Positions 6,760 through 13,981 of a stretch of 23,146 bases of DNA are shown piece by piece (position 1 is the stretch's first letter; every line of letters starts with the position of its first letter). A program made the position numbers and the translations under genes. Source of the stretch: Muribaculaceae bacterium (GTDB lineage: Bacteria > Bacteroidota > Bacteroidia > Bacteroidales > Muribaculaceae); assembly GCA_009775365.1 (NCBI GenBank), contig VSPM01000042.1, positions 1-23,146 of the forward strand, written 5' to 3'. Below the pieces are notes generated by a model, which ran no database searches, had not been told where the DNA came from, and worked only from the letters and a program-made list of their open reading frames with translations.

Positions 6760-9384
6760 TCAGTTATTCTGTTTCTCTCCATAATTAAACTTCAGGTCTG
6801 AAATAGTGAGAACGGAACCCACACACAACGACTTGGCAGAATTCTCTGCAATATCATTATTATTCAATCCCTTTCCTTGATTCAATTCATCACCCTCCGG
6901 ATATTTGGTCTCAATCCTTTGACCCTCCTCCAAATCTGACGACATGAACTTGATGCAAACTTTCCCCGCCACGCTGCCAAAAGGATAGCGATGCAACACA
7001 AGCCTATAGTCTGTCATTGTGTCCTGTCTATACAGATAAACCTTTCTTCTGTTCAACACGGTGCTTCCATCCTCAGAGTAAATTATAACCTCCGCCGATC
7101 CCCTCGACACATCCTGTTGAGGCTCATATTTATATTTAAAAGTCAATGATGTGGGACGCGCATTGAATGACACTCCCTCACTCCTATGTTCTGTGCCGTC
7201 AAAGTCATACGTACCCAGGAACAGTTCTCCGAAACACCGCTCAAACCCTGTTTCGTAATCAGGCGCATCAGTATTATAATGTTTTGTACTGATAAACCCA
7301 CCTGTTTTGGCAGGCACCCTTCCATGATGATTGTACCCTACAGTACGTATGACAGCGGAACTGCCATCCATATAGGTCGAAGCCACCATAAACCACGAGT
7401 TCTTTGGATCTGAATCCATATAGAACGTTTTCTTGTTTAAAGAACTCCAGCCTCCTGTAGGCTCAGAATATCTGAAAGGACAATCCGTATGGTATGTTAT
7501 AGCCCCACATAGCCAATCTCCTCCAACTCTCAGTTTAGTGTTGATTGTCTGTTCCGTTTGCGAAAAATCGCCGTTTGGAACGGGGAGTGCCGGTGAAGTG
7601 GTTATCGTATGGTCGCTGCCGAAGTGAGTTGCATTCTCTGCCGATTGCAGCGTGGTCTGCACCCTGTATTCTGTCGACGGCTGAAGATTGTAGACGGCTA
7701 TCAGCCCGGTCGGCTCATCTCTTGAGTACTGAGGCTCCACAAGACGATTCCCATTGATAAAGACATGAAGCTTGTGGAAGAAAAGAGTGCTTTTATTAGA
7801 GTCGTCGCAATCAACTTTGATACGGAGTTTCTGGCTCATCGGGTCAAGCTGTACATTATAGGCAGGATATGAGAACGGGACACTAATCTCCATATCCGGA
7901 CCCTCTGCATGCATCTCCCCGAAATATGCACGAACCTTAAACTCGTCGCGGTCTACATCCGGAACCGTTATACGATAAATATAATCCTGCGGTTCGAAAG
8001 CCCTTGTGGATTCCTTCTTTGTGATTGAAAGAATCTCAGAGTCGACAAACGCGTTGTTGCCTTGCGCACGGAAAATGAACGGATTGCTACCGGGAGATGT
8101 CGGGTCAGGACCGTTGTAGCTTACAGTTATGTCTACATAACCCTCTCCAAAAGGTGCGGATTCTGCGGTCATTGACATATCGACAGGCAGACATGACATG
8201 TTAACGGTCACCGGCTCGTTTACCTGAGTGAGCTTGTCCTTGACCTGGAACATTATCTTATGACGCCCTTCAGGCAACTTCTTGCAAAGTCCCGTAAGGT
8301 CAAGTTGCGCCATCTCTCCAGGATTGCGGTAGAAACCTACAGCCTTGACTCCGGAACGTTCCAATGCCGACTTCTGCTCTTCGGTGGCCGCACACAGGTC
8401 TATCGTCCCGTTTGTGAGGAAAGTCAAAACCGGATTATCAGAATCTGACTCAATTGTCAGGTTTGCCTCCTTAATGATTCCTGCGGCAGCCACATTGAAC
8501 TTGACTTCTCCGTCAAACTCAGTACCCTTCTGGGTCACAAGATTCTGACCGTTGACAAATCCCTCTGGCGAGACAACCGGAGCCGGGGTATTCTCAAGAT
8601 CACCCGAAAGGTCTATGACTATCGGTTCAGTCTCCAGATTTTCATCAAACGAAATCTCCAGCTTTGCGTTCCCGACCTCGCCGTTATAGATATTGTAGCG
8701 CATCTTATACATATGCTGAGGCTTTACCTCAAAACTGCCGGGATTCAGACTGATGGTCTTGCCGTTCTGCATCTCTGCGGAAATAGTTACATTTACATTG
8801 CCGGGAATGACATAGCTTGTGCCCTCCTCGCCACCTAAACTCACAGGCGACTCCCCGTCGGTCTGAACGGTAGTAGACCAATCGTTGAAATAGTTCTTGA
8901 ACGCTTCGGCATACTCCACCACAACAACCGCATTGTTAAGAGCGGCATTGAGCTGCACTTCTGTCGTCTCTCCTTCAATTATGTTTACGTTGACCGTTTT
9001 TCCGTAATAGTAGGCGTGAGTGTATTCATCTTCATCTTTTTTCACGAATCCCTGTGCTCCGGGATCTCCATACCACGCCTCGATTTCATAAGAACCTGCC
9101 ACGAAACTACCTTTGTTAACAAAATCCTCCACTTTGGAGAACGTCTCGGAATAGGAGCCGTCTGTCTTCGTGACCTTGACCTGAAAATCCGCCACAGGTG
9201 GGACCACAATGTCTGTCGATACCGCACGGACTGCGGGAACCGCGGCAGTCACCTCGTTACTTGGAGAGAGCTTTAGTTTTATCACACCCTCTCCTTTTCC
9301 GGCACCCCAGGGGACATCCTGACTGCAGGCCGTCATGCCGGCAAGCAGCAGCCCGAAAAGCATGCTTTTTTGCAAAAGTTTCAT
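6760..9384 (-). CDS. Large DUF4493 surface lipoprotein with FN3-like and divergent PCMD-like C-terminal domains
   Basis: An 874-aa exported lipoprotein with lipobox MTAC (Cys20), then SQDVPWGAGKGEG. The DUF4493 domain covers about 25-262, including the AGSYEIEAWYGD turn (96-107) and closing HMYKMRYNIY. The second domain shared with the two downstream genes is at about 290-398 (TIDLCAATEEQ, LPEGRHKIMFQVKDK). An extra beta-rich segment (400-505), an FN3-like domain (505-598) and a C-terminal domain (603-874) follow. The last contains PNGDFSQ, GELFLGTYDF and ARPTSLTFKYKYEP, and resembles a diverged PCMD jelly-roll but lacks the EIRTNP block. It is first in the operon, with a -7 element 42 nt upstream, and its stop lies one base before the next start. 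Probably the dominant or tip component of a modular surface assembly (inference). Confidence 0.8.
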   Translation of the reverse strand: MKLLQKSMLFGLLLAGMTACSQDVPWGAGKGEGVIKLKLSPSNEVTAAVPAVRAVSTDIVVPPVADFQVKVTKTDGSYSETFSKVEDFVNKGSFVAGSYEIEAWYGDPGAQGFVKKDEDEYTHAYYYGKTVNVNIIEGETTEVQLNAALNNAVVVVEYAEAFKNYFNDWSTTVQTDGESPVSLGGEEGTSYVIPGNVNVTISAEMQNGKTISLNPGSFEVKPQHMYKMRYNIYNGEVGNAKLEISFDENLETEPIVIDLSGDLENTPAPVVSPEGFVNGQNLVTQKGTEFDGEVKFNVAAAGIIKEANLTIESDSDNPVLTFLTNGTIDLCAATEEQKSALERSGVKAVGFYRNPGEMAQLDLTGLCKKLPEGRHKIMFQVKDKLTQVNEPVTVNMSCLPVDMSMTAESAPFGEGYVDITVSYNGPDPTSPGSNPFIFRAQGNNAFVDSEILSITKKESTRAFEPQDYIYRITVPDVDRDEFKVRAYFGEMHAEGPDMEISVPFSYPAYNVQLDPMSQKLRIKVDCDDSNKSTLFFHKLHVFINGNRLVEPQYSRDEPTGLIAVYNLQPSTEYRVQTTLQSAENATHFGSDHTITTSPALPVPNGDFSQTEQTINTKLRVGGDWLCGAITYHTDCPFRYSEPTGGWSSLNKKTFYMDSDPKNSWFMVASTYMDGSSAVIRTVGYNHHGRVPAKTGGFISTKHYNTDAPDYETGFERCFGELFLGTYDFDGTEHRSEGVSFNARPTSLTFKYKYEPQQDVSRGSAEVIIYSEDGSTVLNRRKVYLYRQDTMTDYRLVLHRYPFGSVAGKVCIKFMSSDLEEGQRIETKYPEGDELNQGKGLNNNDIAENSAKSLCVGSVLTISDLKFNYGEKQNN

Positions 9385-9425
9385 GATTATATTGTTATGT
9401 TGGTTTATAATCTAAATATTTACAA

Positions 9426-9433
9426 CAAAAATA
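9426..9433 (-). promoter_or_regulatory. Probable -7 promoter element of the DUF4493 operon
   Basis: TATTTTTG on the minus strand matches TAnnTTTG and lies 41 nt upstream of the ATG at 9384. No good -33 element is seen. The rest of the 231-bp gap to 9616 is AT-rich and holds only a 10-bp palindrome, GGCATATGCC (9454-9463), just upstream of this element. No clear terminator follows the gene ending at 9616, so read-through into the operon is possible. Confidence 0.5.
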
Positions 9434-9615
9434 TTGTAGTCAATTAACCTGTCGGCATATGCCTATTATGTCGGGTTATATTCACAAATTTATAAATTAA
9501 ATAGGAATATAGCCAAATACACGGGAAAATTGAACTTACAATAATCCTATTTGACCAAAATTATCTATTTTTCCAATCCTTATCTCCAATATGCCGTTTT
9601 CTAAATCGTGTCTGC

Positions 9616-10875
9616 TTACAGATTAACCGCCACACCGAAATTAATATTGAAAATATTGAACCGGAAATTTGCTCCTGACGTGAATCTGTTTCCTGATCTT
9701 TCCCCGTCCACCATCTGCTTCTCTTTTTTAAGATAAAAACCGAACACACCGAAAGAAACATTAAACGACACCGGATCCAGTATGAAAACACTCACGCCCG
9801 GAGAGAAATTAAGGGCTGCCTGCATAGAGGTCGTGTGAGTGTTCTTCATCACGCCTCCATAAGGACGATTGAAATCTGAAGAGCCCGAAGAGAAAGCCAA
9901 CTCCACTTCATTAAACACCCCGAAGCGCCCCCTGCGGGCAATTCCGAAATATTGATTGAATGTGACAGCCGCCGTGTAAGACTCGCTCCTGTACAATATG
10001 TCTTTAAGATTAAAGCCCATGTCGTCGTCGATATCAACATTAAACGAACCTATATTGGCACGCCCTGACGTGTAGCTTAGCCTCATCCCGACAGACATGT
10101 TATTACCTATAAAATATGAGAAATAAGGACGAATCGAAAACATATGGCCGGAGAAATCAATGTCGGAGATAAGGTCGAGCACTTCAAGGTCGGAAGTCGA
10201 GAATTCCCCATATGATGCAGTCACTCCTATCGACCATATCCCTTTGGGGATAAACAGATAATTGAACAATCCTCGATTGAACCGGCCAAAATTTCGGTCG
10301 CGAAGCACCATCGGCACAGTGTCGCCTCTGAAAAGCACTTTCTCATTCAGATCAACATGCTCTTCTACGCCGGTAACCGTGCCGACCGATTCAAGCCGCG
10401 CCTGAGGCGCAGGCAAAGTTGCTCCGCTGAGAGTGCGAGCCACATTATCCGACATCGAATCCGGCACCCACACATATCTTCCGCCCGACTCCGAAACAGA
10501 CACATCTCCTACAGGCTGCTCCGCATCAGGAAACTCTTCTACAGTTGGCGCTACTTTAATAGACTCCGACACAGAAGGCGTTGACTCTGAAGAACCTACC
10601 ACGGAAGAATCTTCAGATGAAGCATATAACGACGATACCTCGACAGAAGGCCCGGACCCTACCACAGAGTCTTTTCTGACCACCACCTCGCGACGAGTGA
10701 TAAAATCTGTGCGAGTGATCACCTCAGTGCGTATTATTGTGTCGGTGGTAACAATTGTGTCAACCTTCACCACGCTTCCGCTCTTACGGATTGCCTCAGA
10801 ACCCACATCCTGAGAGCGGGAAGCAAGAGTGGCGAAAGCCACGAAGAGAAGCATTATATAGACGATTCTTTTCAT
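9616..10875 (-). CDS. Outer-membrane beta-barrel protein with an N-terminal hexapeptide-repeat segment
   Basis: About 419 aa. A signal peptide is followed by six hexapeptide repeats (residues 38-73), a Ser/Glu/Pro-rich linker (about 74-145), and from about 200 onward a series of amphipathic strands ending in the terminal barrel signal NFGVAVNL. Barrel marks FIPKGIWSIG, FGVFNEVELAF and ANFRFNIFNINFGV recur in the protein at 10881, so the two are paralogues. I prefer the ATG at 10875; a GTG at 10884 overlapping the upstream stop as GTGA is also possible and would add three residues. The signal peptide ends ASRSQD, the place where related exports have a lipobox Cys. The function is unknown. Beta-barrel location is well supported by the pattern; porin, assembly or adhesin roles are open. 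Confidence 0.75.
   Translation of the reverse strand: MKRIVYIMLLFVAFATLASRSQDVGSEAIRKSGSVVKVDTIVTTDTIIRTEVITRTDFITRREVVVRKDSVVGSGPSVEVSSLYASSEDSSVVGSSESTPSVSESIKVAPTVEEFPDAEQPVGDVSVSESGGRYVWVPDSMSDNVARTLSGATLPAPQARLESVGTVTGVEEHVDLNEKVLFRGDTVPMVLRDRNFGRFNRGLFNYLFIPKGIWSIGVTASYGEFSTSDLEVLDLISDIDFSGHMFSIRPYFSYFIGNNMSVGMRLSYTSGRANIGSFNVDIDDDMGFNLKDILYRSESYTAAVTFNQYFGIARRGRFGVFNEVELAFSSGSSDFNRPYGGVMKNTHTTSMQAALNFSPGVSVFILDPVSFNVSFGVFGFYLKKEKQMVDGERSGNRFTSGANFRFNIFNINFGVAVNL
10657..10764 (-). repeat. Six tandem hexapeptide repeats inside the barrel protein
   Basis: The translation reads VDTIVT, TDTIIR, TEVITR, TDFITR, REVVVR, KDSVVG without a break. The consensus is (T/R/K)-(D/E)-x-(I/V)-x-R, with an acidic residue at position 2 and a branched hydrophobic residue at position 4 of every unit. 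The 18-bp DNA units are degenerate. Confidence 0.75.
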
Positions 10876-10880
10876 AACTT

Positions 10881-11711
10881 TCACAAATAAAACGACACTC
10901 CAAACTGAATGGAGAAAAGGTTGATTCTAAAATTGGCAGACTTGGAGTTACGGCGCGACACATATATCTGGTCTTTTATCGCCTTGGTGGCCGTGTAACT
11001 GAAGCCGAGCACTCCTATGTTGACTTCAAGAGCCGAATAGTTATTCAGAAAAATGCAAAGCCCCGGGGCGAGTCCCACGTCAACCGAAAGGTTACGCTCA
11101 TAAGTGCCTGTAAGATCAGTTCCAATCCCTGTGGTCAGTTTCGACTGCCCGCCGCCAAGCTGAATCTGCATTTCGTTAAAAAAACCGAATCGCTTCGACT
11201 TTCCTATCGAGAAATAATTGCGGGCCATGGCAGTGAAATAATAATTATGAGAGAGGCGATAGAGATGGTCTAAGCTGTAATCGGTCTCCGAATCCAGAAT
11301 AATGTCGGCGCTCTCAAGTTTTGTGAGCGACCTCGCATAAGCGAAACGCCCGCCCACCCCCAGGTCGGGGGCCGCCACATACATAAGCATGGGAGAAATC
11401 TTAAAGCTATAAGTGTCGCCAGATATTCCTTCAAAAATCAAGAACTGATATTTGTTCTGGCTCGATTGGGAATAAGACACCGACAAGCCTGTGACCCACT
11501 GCCCTTTGGGCACAAACACCACCGACTCTATGTCGCGCGAAAATTCCATAATCCGCTGCCCGTCTGCACCTCCGGCCTCTGAAGCCACAGTGTCGGCAGA
11601 CATTCCCTCAGACACTGACAAGAAGTGTCCTTGCGCTAAATTCTCATGCGCGTGAGCCACTGACGGAAACACCGCCAATGCCAACAGAAGATATAGTATT
11701 ATGCGAAACAT
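10881..11711 (-). CDS. Outer-membrane beta-barrel protein, paralogue of the downstream barrel
   Basis: 276 aa. The signal peptide ends near VAHA. A short linker is followed by about 200 residues of alternating hydrophobic strands and a C-terminal FGVSFYL barrel signal. VFVPKGQWVTG, FGFFNEMQIQLGGG and ANFRINLFSIQFGV align with FIPKGIWSIG, FGVFNEVELAF and ANFRFNIFNINFGV of the next gene. It lacks the repeats and linker of that gene. The TGA lies inside the possible GTG start of the downstream gene, so the two are cotranscribed and probably coupled. It is preceded by a -7 element only 4 nt from the ATG. The family is not named with confidence; the function is unknown. Confidence 0.75.
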   Translation of the reverse strand: MFRIILYLLLALAVFPSVAHAHENLAQGHFLSVSEGMSADTVASEAGGADGQRIMEFSRDIESVVFVPKGQWVTGLSVSYSQSSQNKYQFLIFEGISGDTYSFKISPMLMYVAAPDLGVGGRFAYARSLTKLESADIILDSETDYSLDHLYRLSHNYYFTAMARNYFSIGKSKRFGFFNEMQIQLGGGQSKLTTGIGTDLTGTYERNLSVDVGLAPGLCIFLNNYSALEVNIGVLGFSYTATKAIKDQIYVSRRNSKSANFRINLFSIQFGVSFYL

Positions 11712-11715
11712 AAGG

Positions 11716-11723
11716 CAAAGTTA
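11716..11723 (-). promoter_or_regulatory. -7 promoter element almost touching the start codon
   Basis: TAACTTTG on the minus strand matches TAnnTTTG and ends only 4 nt before the ATG at 11711. Transcription should start at or next to the start codon, giving a leaderless or near-leaderless mRNA. It follows directly after the terminator of the upstream gene. Confidence 0.55.
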
Positions 11724-11724
11724 C

Positions 11725-11756
11725 AAAAAATGCCGTAAAAAGTTACTTTTCACGGC
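11725..11756 (-). terminator. Intrinsic terminator after the PorT-like barrel gene
   Basis: Minus-strand RNA: GCCGUGAAAAG pairs with CUUUUUACGGC across a UAA loop (11756-11732), an 11-bp stem with one G-U pair, followed by AUUUUUUG. On the plus strand the wobble pair becomes an A-C mismatch. It is 73 nt past the stop codon of the gene at 11830. Confidence 0.75.
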
Positions 11757-11829
11757 AAATAATCTGACTTGATGTTTCATAAATGTCCGTTTCCGCATTA
11801 AATCCGGAACGAAATACATTCACCGGACA

Positions 11830-12624
11830 TCAAAACACATATCCAAACCCAACGTTGAGATAGATCGGATATAACGGAAAGCTCACGGTATTGAACGATG
11901 ATTCAAAAACATCGTTCAATCCCCATTCAAGGTTAGCATTGACCACAAGATGCCTATAGGCTGACCATGACACGCCGCCTTGAAGACCCCACTGGAATTT
12001 TCTTAAATCTCCACCGAAATCATATGAGGCCTTCGAGTCATCTTCAAAAACATATTTGTTGCCTGTAGGGTCTCCCTCCCTAAGATATCCGTCATACACA
12101 TATCCGTCGAAATTGTTGTCGAAAGCAAAACCAAGATAAGGGCCGAAGTTCACTTTCAGCCGCCTGTTGATTTTATATACACCCGTGATCGGCACAACAA
12201 ACTGTCGGGAGTGATATTTAGTGTGTACCATTCCTGTCCATCTTCCTTTCAGTTTATTGCCATTGTCAAGAATCTCCATCCCGTAATTCTTTACAGAAGC
12301 CTTTGTCTCCATGCCCTTTGTCTCGACACGCACCCCAACGTTCACACCCCACTTCTTCCTCATGTCGATCCATTTTGTGACCGATGCGCCAAGCTGCAGA
12401 TTGAGGTCGGGGTTATATGAATCTATACGCCTGATCTCTGCCGGCAGGGGGATTGGAGACGCTCCGCCGATATTCACTCCCGCGTTGACTTCATATTCAA
12501 GTTCGAGCGCCTGAAACCAGTTCTTTTTCTTTTCCACCGTGTCAGCACACAACACCGACACCGACATTGCCAGACAAACAATCAAAAGAGACAATCTATA
12601 TATTCTATTTTCTGTCATAATCAT
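11830..12624 (-). CDS. PorT-like outer-membrane beta-barrel protein
   Basis: 264 aa with a signal peptide ending near VLCA. The mature part has alternating strands typical of the outer-membrane beta-barrel family around PorT (PF13568 type): EVNAGVNIGG at the first strand, NLQLGASVTKW, the QFVVPITGVYKIN strand-turn, a long FGPYLGFAFDNNF segment, and a final strand LNVGFGYVF ending in Phe. Two start codons are in frame (12624 and 12618); I use the first. It lies 21 bp after the PCMD lipoprotein gene and is followed by a terminator, so the pair is a two-gene operon. Such barrels often accompany PCMD lipoproteins in Bacteroidales; a role in placing or working with the lipoprotein is inference. 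Confidence 0.75.
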   Translation of the reverse strand: MIMTENRIYRLSLLIVCLAMSVSVLCADTVEKKKNWFQALELEYEVNAGVNIGGASPIPLPAEIRRIDSYNPDLNLQLGASVTKWIDMRKKWGVNVGVRVETKGMETKASVKNYGMEILDNGNKLKGRWTGMVHTKYHSRQFVVPITGVYKINRRLKVNFGPYLGFAFDNNFDGYVYDGYLREGDPTGNKYVFEDDSKASYDFGGDLRKFQWGLQGGVSWSAYRHLVVNANLEWGLNDVFESSFNTVSFPLYPIYLNVGFGYVF

Positions 12625-12645
12625 AAGTTGTAAAACCCACTCACT

Positions 12646-13782
12646 TTAATCCTCGTCGCCTGAGGCACAGGTAATCGAAAGCTCATCCACTTGCAGAGTG
12701 CTGCCTATGGCGCCGCAGAAGGCGTCGCCATCGCGGCTTGAGCCCATCACAACCGTTATGCTGTATTTACCCTCCTCAAGTTTCTTGCGGTCGATGCTTT
12801 TGCCGGCTCGCATCTTGAATGGCACAGCAAACTCCACCCACTCTTCACTCGCATGAGGATCCGGAATCTCCGCAGTGCTGATGATATTGGGATTGTTGGC
12901 AGCAAGCACATTCGTGCCGTCGAGCCACTGCATTTCCCGTGTGGTTTCAAACAACACTGCATAGAGATTGAACATATCTGTTTTTCCGGCCACAGGCACG
13001 AGCTCTCCGTTTTCGCCGGGCTCGCAATAAGTCTCTCCGGGAGAATACTTATAATATCCGCTGAACAACACAGGCTCATTTGTGAAAGGAGTTCCAAAAT
13101 GAGTGGCCTGCAATGGGTTCTTGAGAGCATTGGTGCCGTCGAACACGCCGATAAAGAGGTTTCCCGAAGCCAGCGGCTTGCCCACCTTGCCTCCGAAATT
13201 GCCGGTGGAGCGTGTAACCAGCACCGCGCATTTACCCGTCACGCCATCGTCGCCCTGATAGGTCGGGAAAGTGCTGGGGGTGCTTGCCTGCAGTGTGAGC
13301 GCAAATGAAGAGTTGGCGCTGGCCCACACAAGCGACTCCTTGCCAAGCACACTCGTTTCATAAAACTCATCGTAAGAACACATGCCTCCAAGCGCACTTA
13401 TCTGGCGGACAGTCTCGAAGTTATAATTAAGATTGATGGCATTGTTTTTCTGCACCTCCACAATATAAGTCTTATGCCATTCCCCGTCTTCCGCAGTCAC
13501 TGTGTAGGCCTGAGGCAAAAGAAAATTTCGTTCTGTGCCGCTGGCCGGCTCTATAGTGGCTCCGGGGGTAAGAGTAAACTCTGGAGCAAGCGACATGACC
13601 GACACATCATTCTTCACTATAATCGTAACCTTATTATTCTCTATGATCGGCACCCTGTTAAGCACATCGCCCGGCAAATTCACCTCCGTTATGTCGCATT
13701 CGGAATTCAACGGCTCCGACTGAATGCACGACACGCAGGACAGCAACATCAGCATTATCGCCATTACGTTGTAAATCTTCAT
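12646..13782 (-). CDS. PCMD-domain surface lipoprotein
   Basis: 378 aa. Signal peptide and lipobox region LLSCVSC, with Cys19 favoured because CIQSEPLNSECDI is a recurrent opening of Bacteroidales PCMD lipoproteins; Cys16 is the alternative. An Ig-like domain (about 45-112) has the typical AYTVTAEDGEWHKTYIVEV ending. A jelly-roll of the PCMD family (PF13201) covers about 118-374, with NFETV, GNLFIGVFDGTN (208-218), LFSGYYKYSPG (239-249), FCGAIGSTLQVDEL near the end, and a short acidic tail. This is the BT2081-like two-domain layout; the founding structure was suggested to act in carbohydrate metabolism. It is first of a two-gene operon with the PorT-like barrel. The promoter is in the divergent region 13783-13981. 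Confidence 0.85.
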   Translation of the reverse strand: MKIYNVMAIMLMLLSCVSCIQSEPLNSECDITEVNLPGDVLNRVPIIENNKVTIIVKNDVSVMSLAPEFTLTPGATIEPASGTERNFLLPQAYTVTAEDGEWHKTYIVEVQKNNAINLNYNFETVRQISALGGMCSYDEFYETSVLGKESLVWASANSSFALTLQASTPSTFPTYQGDDGVTGKCAVLVTRSTGNFGGKVGKPLASGNLFIGVFDGTNALKNPLQATHFGTPFTNEPVLFSGYYKYSPGETYCEPGENGELVPVAGKTDMFNLYAVLFETTREMQWLDGTNVLAANNPNIISTAEIPDPHASEEWVEFAVPFKMRAGKSIDRKKLEEGKYSITVVMGSSRDGDAFCGAIGSTLQVDELSITCASGDED

Positions 13783-13856
13783 ATTCTATTACATTTCATT
13801 GATTATTCTCACCTTTTAATAGCCTGCATACATGCCGCATACACATGTGCAGACTG

Positions 13857-13864
13857 CAAAATTA
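13857..13864 (-). promoter_or_regulatory. Probable -7 promoter element for the PCMD-barrel operon
   Basis: TAATTTTG on the minus strand matches TAnnTTTG, about 75 nt upstream of the ATG at 13782. This leaves a leader of roughly 65 nt that includes two GCATACA-like repeats. Confidence 0.5.
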
Positions 13865-13892
13865 ATCATTTTTAAGTAATGCTTCTACACCC

Positions 13893-13913
13893 ATACATAA
13901 AATAATTATGTAT
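13893..13913. promoter_or_regulatory. Inverted repeat between divergent promoters, possible operator
   Basis: ATACATAA and TTATGTAT form perfect 8-bp arms around a 5-bp AATAA spacer. The centre is about 39 bp from the leftward -7 element and 28 bp from the rightward one, where a shared regulator could act on both. It lacks a G/C-rich stem, so a protein site is more likely than a terminator. Confidence 0.4.
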
Positions 13914-13930
13914 TTATCCCAAATTATTAC

Positions 13931-13938
13931 TAACTTTG
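13931..13938 (+). promoter_or_regulatory. Probable -7 promoter element for the 429-aa lipoprotein gene
   Basis: TAACTTTG matches TAnnTTTG, 43 nt upstream of the ATG at 13982. No clear -33 element is seen. Confidence 0.55.
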
Positions 13939-13981
13939 CCACGAATTTTAACAATAATATCAGATTTTAAAAATCAGAACA

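Noticed and set aside
9454..9463. GGCATATGCC palindrome as an operator or terminator
   Set aside because: It is only 10 bp with no loop or T-run; a single short palindrome in AT-rich DNA is weak evidence.
1497..13782. Polysaccharide utilisation locus
   Set aside because: No SusC, SusD, glycoside hydrolase or hybrid regulator is visible; only PCMD-type lipoproteins hint at carbohydrate.
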